This document shows positions 32,325-40,419 of a DNA stretch of 64,000 nucleotides, piece after piece; position 1 is the first letter of the stretch, and each line of letters starts with the position of its first letter. The stretch covers positions 1-64,000 of the forward strand of contig JAWKRR010000018.1 in NCBI GenBank assembly GCA_041389525.1. The letters run 5' to 3'. The translations under genes and the position numbers were made by a program. The notes under the pieces were generated by a model that made no database searches, had not been told where the DNA came from, and saw nothing but the letters and a program-made list of their open reading frames with translations. This DNA comes from JACKFB01 sp041389525 (lineage in GTDB: Bacteria > Myxococcota_A > UBA9042 > PHBI01 > JACKFB01).

Positions 32325-33375
32325 GTGTCTGACCCCCGCACTACGCACTTGACCCTTCGGGGCGCTCGACGGAGACTGGTCGCATGGCACGGAAGCAGCG
32401 GATCGATGAGGCGGGGGCTTGGCACCACGTGATGAACCGCGGGGCTCGGCGGGGGGATGTGTTTACGCGGGACGAGCACTGCGTGGCGTTCCTCGACCTG
32501 CTCGGCGAGGTGACGTTCGAGTTGGGGTGGGAGGTGCATGCGTGGGCGCTGATGCCGAACCACTTCCATCTGCTGGTGCGAAGTGTGGAAGGCAACCTGT
32601 CGCGGTGCATGCAGACGCTTTGCGGGCGGTACACGCGGCGGCTTAACGTGCAGGAGGGGTGGGATGGGCCGACGTTTCGCGGGCGCTTTCGGAACCAGCG
32701 CATTGTGGACGCTCGCTATCTGCGCCACTTGGTCGCATACGTTCATCTGAACCCGGTGCGCGCGCGACTGGTGCGGCGGGCTGACGAGGACTGCTGGACC
32801 AGCCATCGGTCGCACCTCGGGCTCGACAGTCCGCCGGCCTGGCTGGCGCGCTGGATGGTCGAGCAGGAGTTCGGCTCGCCGGAGCAGCTTCAGGCGTATG
32901 TGCGCGATGTGCACACGGGTCGCGAGCCGTGGCCTGCGGATTTGGACCTGTCCACGGGTTGGCTGAGCCAGCCAGCCACGGCCAAGGCGCAGTTTTCGCG
33001 GGCGCCGGTGGACGCCGACGCATCGCCCGCCGTGCTCACGCCCGACGACGTGCTCAGCCGGGTCATCGCGGTCACCGGCGCAAGCAAGCCCGAGATCGCG
33101 CAGGCGACCCGAGGCCCGGCCGCAAACCCGCCACGCAGGTTCGCGGCGTGGATGCTCGCTCGGCACACCACCCTTACCCACGCCGAGATCGGGGCGACCC
33201 TGGGGATGAGCCGACGGCAGGTGGAGTCGCTGCTGTACCGGCTGCGGATGCGGGGAGCGAGTGCGCCGCTGACGGACTGGCGCGACGCGTGGGACCTGGT
33301 CGCTGCGCCGCCGTCGCGCTTGGCCCGGACTCGCGGGGGTAATGCGTAGTGCGGGGTAGTGTGGGGGTCAGACAC
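32325..33375 (+). mobile_element. RAYT (IS200-like) element, intact copy
   Basis: The element begins at GTGTCTGACCCCCGCACTAC (32325) and ends with the reverse-complement-related block TGCGTAGTGCGGGG...GTCAGACAC (33343-33375), giving inverted ends about 20 bp long around a single transposase gene. The frameshifted copy has a matching left end at about 28917 (one base missing). The downstream ends recur in both arrays. Such single-gene elements with short palindromic repeats are typical of REP-associated tyrosine transposases. Confidence 0.75.
32384..33349 (+). CDS. REP-associated tyrosine transposase (Y1, HUH family)
   Basis: 321 residues, intact. Y1_Tnp domain: MARKQRIDEAGAWHHVMNRG start, HUH motif in WALMPNHFHLLV, and the catalytic Tyr in LSRCMQTLCGRYTRRLN. 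YVHLNPVRARLV ends the core. A C-terminal helix-turn-helix (THAEIGATLGMSRRQVESLL) probably binds the element ends. The enzyme nicks single-stranded DNA at REP-type hairpins. It is the only intact copy in the window and could act on the partial ends in the flanking arrays. Confidence 0.9.
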   Translation: MARKQRIDEAGAWHHVMNRGARRGDVFTRDEHCVAFLDLLGEVTFELGWEVHAWALMPNHFHLLVRSVEGNLSRCMQTLCGRYTRRLNVQEGWDGPTFRGRFRNQRIVDARYLRHLVAYVHLNPVRARLVRRADEDCWTSHRSHLGLDSPPAWLARWMVEQEFGSPEQLQAYVRDVHTGREPWPADLDLSTGWLSQPATAKAQFSRAPVDADASPAVLTPDDVLSRVIAVTGASKPEIAQATRGPAANPPRRFAAWMLARHTTLTHAEIGATLGMSRRQVESLLYRLRMRGASAPLTDWRDAWDLVAAPPSRLARTRGGNA

Positions 33376-33931
33376 CGCACCGTCTGACGGACTGGCGCGA
33401 CGCGTGGGACCTGGTCGCTGCGCCGCCGTCGCGCTTGGCCCGGACTCGCGGGGGTAATGCGTAGTGGGGGGATACATCAGGGTCAGACACTGATGTGGTC
33501 CTGATGTTCTGATGTGGTCGTGGCCCGGACTCGCGGGGGCAATGCGATAGTGCGGGGGTCGACACTGATGTCCGACACGATGTCCGGGTCGCTCGAGGCC
33601 GGTCCACGCGGCACTGGGCTTACGAGGCGAGGCGGTCCTGGCACTGGCGACTGTCGCACCTGGGAGGTACTGCGTAGTGCGGGCGTCAGACAGTCGCCCG
33701 GACTCGACACCCCCGTGACGCCGTAGTGGGGTGTCGATCTACGGCTCGCGCCAGACATCCTCACGCCCGCAGTGTCCAGCCGCGACGGCTGCGGATGCGG
33801 CTGGAGCGGGAAGTGCGCTCGCTGAGCGGTACTACGCGCGGACGTCGCGGGGGTCAGACGCTGATGTCCCGCTCTGATGTCCGGACTCGCGGGGGTAATG
33901 CGTAGTGCGGGGGTCAGACACTGATGTGGAC
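33376..33931 (+). repeat. second array of RAYT 3'-end copies, partly degenerate
   Basis: After the intact element there are further right-end blocks at about 33438-33496, 33522-33571, 33662-33692 (degenerate) and 33882-33927. One of them (33471-33490) also contains the reverse complement of the left-end sequence seen at 28779. Between 33580 and 33880 the sequence is unique, with no convincing gene. The last block abuts the truncated carbonic anhydrase reading frame. Confidence 0.8.
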
Positions 33932-34903
33932 GAGGGTGACGAGAACGACGCGCTCAAGGACGTGTTCTCGAACATCCCGGCGGGCGAGGCCGCGGTCTCG
34001 ACCATCGACGGCGTCACGCTGGACATCACGAACCTCGTCCCGGCCATCACGGACGCGTGGACCTACGACGGCTCGCTGACCACGCCGCCCTGCTCGGAAG
34101 GCGTGAACTGGATCGTCATGGCCGAGTCCATGGAGGTCTCCGCGGCGCAGCTCAAGGCGTTCACCGACGTCATTGAGGACAACAACCGCCCCACGCAGTC
34201 CCTCGAGGCCCGCACGATTCACGGCGCCCACTGGTCCTACGAGGGCGAGGCCGGTCCGGAGAATTGGGGCGAGCTGGCGCACGCGTGGGGGACCTGCGAA
34301 GAGGGCACCGAGCAGTCGCCCATCGACATCGACACCGCGACCGCGCCTGCCGATTTCAGCTCGCTGTCGACGACCTACGGGACCTCGGCGCTGAACATCC
34401 TCAACAACGGCCACACGGTTCAGGTCAACGTGGACGCGGGCAGCACCATCGACGTGGCCGGCAAGGCCTACTCGCTGCTGCAGTTCCACTTCCACGCGGG
34501 CAGCGAGCACACCCGTGACGGGGCGCAGGCCCCCATCGAGATGCACATGGTCCACCAGGCGGCCGACAAGTCGCTGGCGGTCCTCGGTGTGTTCATCACG
34601 GAGGGCTCCGAGAACGACACGTTGAAGGGCGTGTTCTCGAACCTGCCCGTCACCAGCACGCCCGTCAGCACCGTGGACGGCGAGACCGTCGACGTCGCTG
34701 GGCTGCTGCCGGCCAGCCTGATGGGCTGGTCGTACGCGGGCTCGCTGACCACGCCGCCCTGCTCGGAGGGCGTGAGTTGGATGGTGATGTCGGAGGATAT
34801 CGAGGCGTCGAAGGCGCAGATCGACAGCTTCACGTCCATCTTCAGCGACAATTTCCGCCCCGTGCAGTCGCTCGGCGCGCGCACGTTGACCGCGGGTAAC
34901 TAA
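33905..34903 (+). CDS. tandem alpha-carbonic anhydrase, 5'-truncated by the repeat array
   Basis: The frame starts inside the last repeat block. Carbonic anhydrase sequence begins at about 33930 (EGDENDALKDVFSNIP). The first ~100 residues are only the C-terminal half of one alpha-CA domain, ending after SLTTPPCSEGVNWIVM and LEARTI. A second, complete domain follows: HWSYEGEAGPENWGELA, zinc ligands in FHFHAGSEH and EMHMVHQ, and SLTTPPCSEGVSWMVM. The original gene must have had a signal peptide and a full first domain, now missing. Alpha-CAs hydrate CO2, usually in the periplasm. Without its leader the product would stay in the cytosol, if it is expressed. Confidence 0.85.
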   Translation: MRGSDTDVDEGDENDALKDVFSNIPAGEAAVSTIDGVTLDITNLVPAITDAWTYDGSLTTPPCSEGVNWIVMAESMEVSAAQLKAFTDVIEDNNRPTQSLEARTIHGAHWSYEGEAGPENWGELAHAWGTCEEGTEQSPIDIDTATAPADFSSLSTTYGTSALNILNNGHTVQVNVDAGSTIDVAGKAYSLLQFHFHAGSEHTRDGAQAPIEMHMVHQAADKSLAVLGVFITEGSENDTLKGVFSNLPVTSTPVSTVDGETVDVAGLLPASLMGWSYAGSLTTPPCSEGVSWMVMSEDIEASKAQIDSFTSIFSDNFRPVQSLGARTLTAGN

Positions 34904-34960
34904 GGAGCGCGGGCGAGCGGGCTTATCTCGCCTCGCCCGTCGCTCATCGGTGTCGTGAAC

Positions 34961-34998
34961 GGGGCGCTCGGCTCAGGCTGAGCGCCCCGCTTCGTTTT
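34961..34998 (+). terminator. intrinsic terminator after the carbonic anhydrase gene
   Basis: Arms GGGGCGCTC (34961-34969) and GAGCGCCCC (34980-34988) form a 9-bp GC-rich stem, followed by GCTTCGTTTT. It is 58 bp after the stop and oriented to stop plus-strand transcription before the convergent membrane protein gene. Confidence 0.75.
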
Positions 34999-35037
34999 GG
35001 GGTCCGTCGGTGCTGGTGGGCCGCAGGCACGCGCGCG

Positions 35038-36846
35038 TCAGGGGCAGTCGGCGACGGCGCGGTAGGGCGATTCGGGGTAGCAGCCGGGGCGGTAGTCGGC
35101 GTCGTCGCGGGCGGACCAGGCTCCGAGGGAGAGGGCGGCGCCGGCCATGAAGGTGCGCTGCTCGATGCGGGCGAGGCGCCAGGCGGGGCGAAGCTCGGCT
35201 GGGACGGCGGCGGGGGCCAGGGTGACCAGCTCGCGCTGGCGGCTGCTGAGGGGGTCCGACGCGAGGCCTTGGAAAGCCAGCAGCGCCAGGGTCGCCAGCG
35301 CGATGAGCAGCGGGGCCCAGCGGGTGAGCGGCGGCGGCCGGGGCGCGGGGGCGGGCGGGTGCTCCGGGCGCGCCGTCACGACCAGCCCGTAGGCGGCGAC
35401 GACGGCGGCGAGGTGCAGCCAGACCCAGGGCGCGACGACGGCGAGGTTTCGGAGGCCGGGCGTGCGGCTGGGGTCCAGGTCGAGGACCGGCATCAGGGCG
35501 CCGCTGACGAAGAGCGGCAGGCTGAACTGCCACAGGGGGCTGGCCACCTCGGTGGGGTGCAGCGGGACCGTCCAGACGGTGGCGAATTGGTAGAAGGTCG
35601 CCACGGCGAGGGTGGCGGTCAGGGCGGCGAAGAGGGCGTGGCGGCGCGCGGCGGCCCAGGTCTCGGCGAGGTGAGCGAGGTGAGCCAGCCCGAGGGCCAG
35701 CCACGGGTAAGCGGGGAGCATGTGGCGGTTGAAGGGGGCGTCGTCGGGGTTGGTGCCGACCCAGATGGCGTTGAAGCAGAGGGGGGCGATCACCATGGCC
35801 AGGGCGGTGAGGCCGGCGAAGCGGGTGGCGCGGCGGGCGATCATGGCGGCCACGCCGAACTGCGCGATGGCGGCCCAGGGGGCGTGGAGGAAGAGACCCA
35901 GGCGGGCGCCGACCAGGGCTTCACGGAGGGTGGCGAAGCTCCAGCCGATGGCGTGGTGGCGGGCGGCGTGGTCGGCGTTGAGGAAGGCGGGGGCGTAGGC
36001 GGTGGTGAAGGGGCCGCCCCAGACGATGGTGTTGTAGGTGAGCAGGGCGGCGGCGGGGAGCGCGACCGCGAGCAGGCCGACCGGCAGCAAGGGTCTCCAC
36101 GGGCGGGCGGTGCGGACGCGGCGGGCGAGGTCGATGGCGGCGACCATCGCGCCGTAGGCCCAGAACACCATGTTGTCGATGCCGGCGAGGCCCATGAGCA
36201 GGGCGGCGGCGGCGTAGCGGGGGCGGGAGTCGCCGGTCTGGAGCAGCAGCCAGGCGCTGACGAGCAGCAGGGTGGGGCGGGCGTAACCCATGAACATCAT
36301 GGCGTAGACGCAGAGGGGCGAGGCGAGCAGGAGGGTCGCGAGGGCGAGCAGGGCGGCGCGCGGGCCGTGGCGGGCGAGCAGGTAGCGGCCGAGCTGGTGC
36401 GCGATGAGGAGGCAGGGCAGCAGGATGGTGAGGAGCGAGAGCATCGCGATGGCCCAGTGGGTCGGCGGGCGGCCGTCGGGGGCGAGCTGGCTTAGGACCC
36501 AGTAGGCGGGGATGGCGGCCCAGGAGATGCCGGGGGGCTTCTGGGAGTAGGGGCGGCCGTCTTTGAACGAGAGGTCGAGCTCGGCGCCGCGCTCGGTGCG
36601 GGCGAGGACGTCCTCGATGGACCAGTCGCCGTAGCGGACCCAGGCCTCGGCCGAGGCGTAGCGGACGAAGCGGTTGGTCTCGTGGGCCGCGGTGGTCTCG
36701 CGGTCGGGCAGCGCGATAGCGAACCCGGCGAGCACCAGCAGGGCGAGCAGCGCGCGGTGGGATGAGCCGCGACCGCGGTGCAGGATGACGGCCAGCGCGG
36801 CCACCAGCGCCGCGCTGACGCCGAGGAGTGCGCTCGCTGAGTACAT
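35038..36846 (-). CDS. polytopic membrane protein, GT-C glycosyltransferase-like
   Basis: 602 residues from the ATG at 36846, with CGGAGG eight bases upstream. More than ten hydrophobic helices. An early acidic, aromatic periplasmic loop (ETNRFVRYASAEAWVRYGDW, then GRPYSQKPPGISWAAIPAYW) resembles the first loop of dolichyl-phosphate-mannose-type GT-C enzymes, where the sequence YSxKPPGxSxxxxP is common. An Asp/Glu pair typical of GT-C catalysis is not clear, so the activity is unproven. It might transfer a lipid-linked sugar to the lipoproteins encoded just upstream. It lies 191 bp after the phosphotransferase-like lipoprotein gene and probably has its own promoter. Confidence 0.65.
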   Translation of the reverse strand: MYSASALLGVSAALVAALAVILHRGRGSSHRALLALLVLAGFAIALPDRETTAAHETNRFVRYASAEAWVRYGDWSIEDVLARTERGAELDLSFKDGRPYSQKPPGISWAAIPAYWVLSQLAPDGRPPTHWAIAMLSLLTILLPCLLIAHQLGRYLLARHGPRAALLALATLLLASPLCVYAMMFMGYARPTLLLVSAWLLLQTGDSRPRYAAAALLMGLAGIDNMVFWAYGAMVAAIDLARRVRTARPWRPLLPVGLLAVALPAAALLTYNTIVWGGPFTTAYAPAFLNADHAARHHAIGWSFATLREALVGARLGLFLHAPWAAIAQFGVAAMIARRATRFAGLTALAMVIAPLCFNAIWVGTNPDDAPFNRHMLPAYPWLALGLAHLAHLAETWAAARRHALFAALTATLAVATFYQFATVWTVPLHPTEVASPLWQFSLPLFVSGALMPVLDLDPSRTPGLRNLAVVAPWVWLHLAAVVAAYGLVVTARPEHPPAPAPRPPPLTRWAPLLIALATLALLAFQGLASDPLSSRQRELVTLAPAAVPAELRPAWRLARIEQRTFMAGAALSLGAWSARDDADYRPGCYPESPYRAVADCP

Positions 36847-37037
36847 CGAACCTCCGGGTCGATATGCGCGTTCTTATGAGGCGATGTTGCGGTGCAGCAT
36901 TCCGCGCGCCGTGTCAGGCACCCGCCCCCGTGTGGCCACAGGTTGCCACGACTCGCAGCGCCCCCGGAAGCCGCCTCCATGGCGGCTCGCCCTGACCTGC
37001 GGGGCAGGCCAAGGGTAGACCGTGCTCGAGCAGGCCG

Positions 37038-39248
37038 CTACTGGGGCGGCGAGAGGGCCGCGCTACCACCATAAGGGCGCGCCTGCTTCATGAAGAGGCG
37101 GGGCGTCTCGTCGGCGGCCGCGTCGAACTTGAACTCGACGTCCATGGCGTAGAAGCCGTCGATGGCGCCCGTGCCGGAGCCGTAGAGCGGCGCGAAGAAG
37201 CGGTGGATCTCGCTCAGCGCTTGGCCCAACCGGTAGGTCTGCGCGGCCGAGAGCACGGTCCTCCCAGGCAGCACCTGGTTGGAGTGCGAGAGAAACGAGA
37301 TGGGCGAGCCGGGGAAGTCGTAGTGGTAGATGAAGCTGTCGGTGGTCACGCCGGGCTCGGGTTTCACCACCGAAAGCTCGCCCACCTGCACGTTGACGAA
37401 GAAGCCAGGCTCCAAGCCCGACGTGTTGAAGGGGTTGCCGGTCAGGGCGACGCCGTTGGCCTCCTCGTCCGGGAAGCTCTGGTGCACCAGCAGCGCCATG
37501 CCGATGCCGGTGTGGTCGATGCTGCGGTACTCGCGCTCCTGGAAGGCCCGCGAGGTCCAGACGCTGGCCCAGACATCTTTGATGGCGGCGTCGACGGGGC
37601 GCTCGGGGTCGCTGGGGTCGCCGCTCTTCGAGGTGTAGAGCCCGGCACCGGTGAACCCGTCGAGGTCCTCGCCGTTGGTGCTGGAGCGAAAGCGCATGCG
37701 CACGCCCGGGTAGTCGGCGGCCAGCTTTGCTGAGACGGCGCCTAGGAAATCGGCGTCGATGGGGGCGGCGGCGATCTTGTCGCGCAGGGCCTCGAGCGCG
37801 GCGTCGCGGTACAGCGGGTCGGCACCCACCTGGGGGTCGGCGAGCAGCGCGGCGATGTCGGCGTCGAGCCCGTTCTGCGTCAGGTGCTGCATGTAATAGT
37901 AGAGCGGGATGGCGAAGGCCTTGGGCACCGGGACGATGGGGGTGCCGTCGTCGAAGCTGCGCATCGCGTGAAAGGTCCCGTAGTGGCTGGCTTTTCCGCC
38001 GAAGGCCGGGATGGCCGCGGCGAGCGCGGGCCCCAGACCCGCCGACAGGTCCAGCACCTCCTCGATGTCGGTCAGCGCGGTGACGTCGAGGTTCATGGAC
38101 GGCACGGCGATCCCGGCCGGCTTGTGCGCCTCCCACCACGCGTCCGCCTCGGCCTGCGTCACCTCGCGGATGCTCCAGTCGAAGGGGCCGACGCGAAGCT
38201 CGACCCAGCGGCCGTCCAGCGCACGCAGGGCCGGGTCCTCGAAGACGCCAAGCTGCGCCATGTTCGGCGTGCCGCGGTTCTGCGACAGCACGTTGATGTG
38301 CGAGAGCGCGGTCTGGAAGGTCGCCGTGATGATGCCCGCGACCACCCCGATGTCGTTGGGGATCGAGTCCAGCACGACCAGATCTCGGAAATCGAGGGGG
38401 CCGACCTCGGCCTCGGCGGCGGTGGTGAAGCGCAGGCGGCCCACCGCGGTCGCCACGTTGAGCGCCTGGTAGGTGATCCCGGCGAAGAGCTCCTCGGAGC
38501 GCATCACCGGGATGGACGGCGGGAGCTTCGTCGCCTCCGACTCGACCGCCTCGCTGGTCGGGTGAAAGACCAGCGTGGGCCCGAACCACGCGGCGGCCCG
38601 GATGCGCTCGAACGCGGTCTGGATCATCTCGGCGCTGGCCGTGTCGTAGGGCGAGATCTCGTAGGCCCAGACGTCCGGCTCCTGGTACCAGGTGACCGCG
38701 CCCAGCAGGAAGCGGCGGTCGGGGCTGTAGTACTCGGTGGTATTGAACTGGGCGAGCGGCGGCACCAGCGGCAGCCCGGCGCCCGAGAGGTGCGTGCTGG
38801 CGAAGGCGTAGTGAATCGGGAAGCGCTTGGAGTTCTGGAAGTGCAGCGTGTCGCCGGTGACCCGGTCGATGACGGTCTTCAGGCTGAGCGCGCCGGGGAT
38901 GGAGGCGTCGACGGGTTCGGACGCGAGGGTGCGGAAGTCGGCCTCGCAGCCGAGGGTGGGCGCCCAGTCCGGGTCCAGGTCGGTGAGCACGCACTCGACG
39001 GGCGGGCTGGCGATATCGGAGCCGCCGAGGGCTGTGTCGGCGCCTGCGCTGGCGTCGGCGTCCGCGGCCGCGTCTGGGCCGAGCGCGGACGACCCGCTGG
39101 CGCCACCGCAGGCGGCCAATCCCCAAAAAATACAGGCGGCAGCGAAGGAATTGAGGAGGCGCGACCTCCGCTCGGCCGGCCCCTCAGCCGGGGTCGCGCC
39201 GGCGCGGGCCGGGCGACCTGGCAGAGTCCGTTGCGAGTGGTTGCGCAC
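37038..39248 (-). CDS. exported PEP-synthase-like phosphotransferase lipoprotein (phosphohistidine + PPDK_N ATP-grasp)
   Basis: 736 residues from a GTG at 39248 behind AGGAGGAGGG. The lipobox LAAC (Cys47) comes after a long n-region, then an Asp/Ala linker. Residues ~300-355 resemble the PEP-utilising phosphohistidine domain (GIITATFQTALSHINVLSQN, then RGTPNM; candidate His317). Residues ~410-730 match the PPDK_N ATP-grasp: FGGKASHYG (Lys419), VRMRFRSSTNGEDLDGFTGA, and the closing DVEFKF...LFMKQARPY. The swapped domain order and the extracytoplasmic location are odd, as ATP and PEP are cytosolic. It is the third gene of a lipoprotein operon, 10 bp after its neighbour. Confidence 0.82.
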   Translation of the reverse strand: MRNHSQRTLPGRPARAGATPAEGPAERRSRLLNSFAAACIFWGLAACGGASGSSALGPDAAADADASAGADTALGGSDIASPPVECVLTDLDPDWAPTLGCEADFRTLASEPVDASIPGALSLKTVIDRVTGDTLHFQNSKRFPIHYAFASTHLSGAGLPLVPPLAQFNTTEYYSPDRRFLLGAVTWYQEPDVWAYEISPYDTASAEMIQTAFERIRAAAWFGPTLVFHPTSEAVESEATKLPPSIPVMRSEELFAGITYQALNVATAVGRLRFTTAAEAEVGPLDFRDLVVLDSIPNDIGVVAGIITATFQTALSHINVLSQNRGTPNMAQLGVFEDPALRALDGRWVELRVGPFDWSIREVTQAEADAWWEAHKPAGIAVPSMNLDVTALTDIEEVLDLSAGLGPALAAAIPAFGGKASHYGTFHAMRSFDDGTPIVPVPKAFAIPLYYYMQHLTQNGLDADIAALLADPQVGADPLYRDAALEALRDKIAAAPIDADFLGAVSAKLAADYPGVRMRFRSSTNGEDLDGFTGAGLYTSKSGDPSDPERPVDAAIKDVWASVWTSRAFQEREYRSIDHTGIGMALLVHQSFPDEEANGVALTGNPFNTSGLEPGFFVNVQVGELSVVKPEPGVTTDSFIYHYDFPGSPISFLSHSNQVLPGRTVLSAAQTYRLGQALSEIHRFFAPLYGSGTGAIDGFYAMDVEFKFDAAADETPRLFMKQARPYGGSAALSPPQ

Positions 39249-39258
39249 GACCCTCCTC

Positions 39259-40419
39259 CTACAGCGCGAAGCAGTAGAGCGCGCCGTAGCCGCCCGAGCA
39301 CCCGATGCAGGTGCCGGTCCCGGGGCCGTTCTGCAGCAGGTTCGCGCCCTTGCCGCAGCCGCGCAGCGTGTGGTCGCTGAGCCAGTTCGCCCCGCCCTTG
39401 CCGCCGCCCGGGCCGCCGGGTCCGCCCGAGGTCGCCCGCGGGAAGGAGTGCCCGCACATCACGGCGGTGGTGCTGGTGGAGCCGCCGCTGCCCACGCCGA
39501 CCGAGCCGCTGTCGCTGGTCCAGTCGTTGCACGTCGAGCTAGGCGTGGTGCTGTTGAGGTGGCCCAGCTTGTTGCTGCCGGTGACCACGTCGTGGGCGTC
39601 GCCCAGCACCGAGGTCGGAATCCCGCACTCGTCGGGCAGGTCGTCCACGCTGGCGGCCACGCCGTCCGGGCGGTCGGCCGCGAGCAGGCCCGCGATGCCG
39701 GTGGCGACGAGGCGCCCGTTGGCGTCGTACCAGGGGCCGGCGCCGATGCGGTCGATGGCGTGGACCGGCTGCCCGTCGGGGCCGCTGACCGCGCTCAAGA
39801 AGGCCCGCCAGGTCTTGTCGCCGTTGCCGGTCGCCGCGGCGATGCCCTGGCAGATGGCGTCCGCGCCGGCGAGGCCGCCGAAGTTCCCGCCCAGGCCGCC
39901 GCCCAGGTCGGAGACGGGGTCGCCGCTGAGCGCCCAGATGGCGTTCATGCTGGTCACGAAGAAGCTGAAGTCGGGCTTGGTGACCGTGCACCAGCCGCTG
40001 AGCTCGGCGGGGACCGCCGTGGCGGTGTCGGCCGCGCTGTCGGGGACCGCGTCGGGCGCTGCGTCCGCGACGGCGTCGGGCGTGGCGTCGGGGACCGCGT
40101 CGGGCGTCGCGTCAGGCGTCGCGTCAGGCACGGCGTCGGGAGCCGTGTCCGCCGCCACGTCCGCCACGGCGTCGGGTGCCCCGTCGACCGCGGCGTCGGG
40201 TGCCGTGTCCGCGGCGGCGTCAGGCGCGGCGTCCGCCACCGCGTCGGGTGTCGCGTCCGCGGCCACATCCGCCACCGCATCCGCCGTCGCCACCGCGTCC
40301 GACACGACGTCGACCGCCGCCGCGTCCGCGTCCGCGCCCGAGGTCGTCGAGTCACCACAGCCCGAGATCCCTCCAGCCAGCAGCGCAAACCCAATCGCCA
40401 AATGCCACCGTGTCTTCAT
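39259..40419 (-). CDS. Asp-rich lipoprotein with DUF1554/endostatin-like domain
   Basis: 386 residues from the ATG at 40419. Lipobox GISGC, then an unusually long linker (about 110 residues) of DATPDAV/DAAPDAV units. The C-terminal domain (FFVTSMNAIW, then GGNFGGLAGADAICQGIA, WRAFLS, ADRPDGVAAS, CNDWTSDS) matches the DUF1554 / collagen-XVIII-endostatin-like C-type lectin fold found in secreted bacterial proteins. It probably binds a surface or matrix ligand. Its ATG overlaps the stop of the preceding gene (ATGA), and the next gene follows after 10 bp, so the three lipoproteins form one operon. Confidence 0.82.
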   Translation of the reverse strand: MKTRWHLAIGFALLAGGISGCGDSTTSGADADAAAVDVVSDAVATADAVADVAADATPDAVADAAPDAAADTAPDAAVDGAPDAVADVAADTAPDAVPDATPDATPDAVPDATPDAVADAAPDAVPDSAADTATAVPAELSGWCTVTKPDFSFFVTSMNAIWALSGDPVSDLGGGLGGNFGGLAGADAICQGIAAATGNGDKTWRAFLSAVSGPDGQPVHAIDRIGAGPWYDANGRLVATGIAGLLAADRPDGVAASVDDLPDECGIPTSVLGDAHDVVTGSNKLGHLNSTTPSSTCNDWTSDSGSVGVGSGGSTSTTAVMCGHSFPRATSGGPGGPGGGKGGANWLSDHTLRGCGKGANLLQNGPGTGTCIGCSGGYGALYCFAL

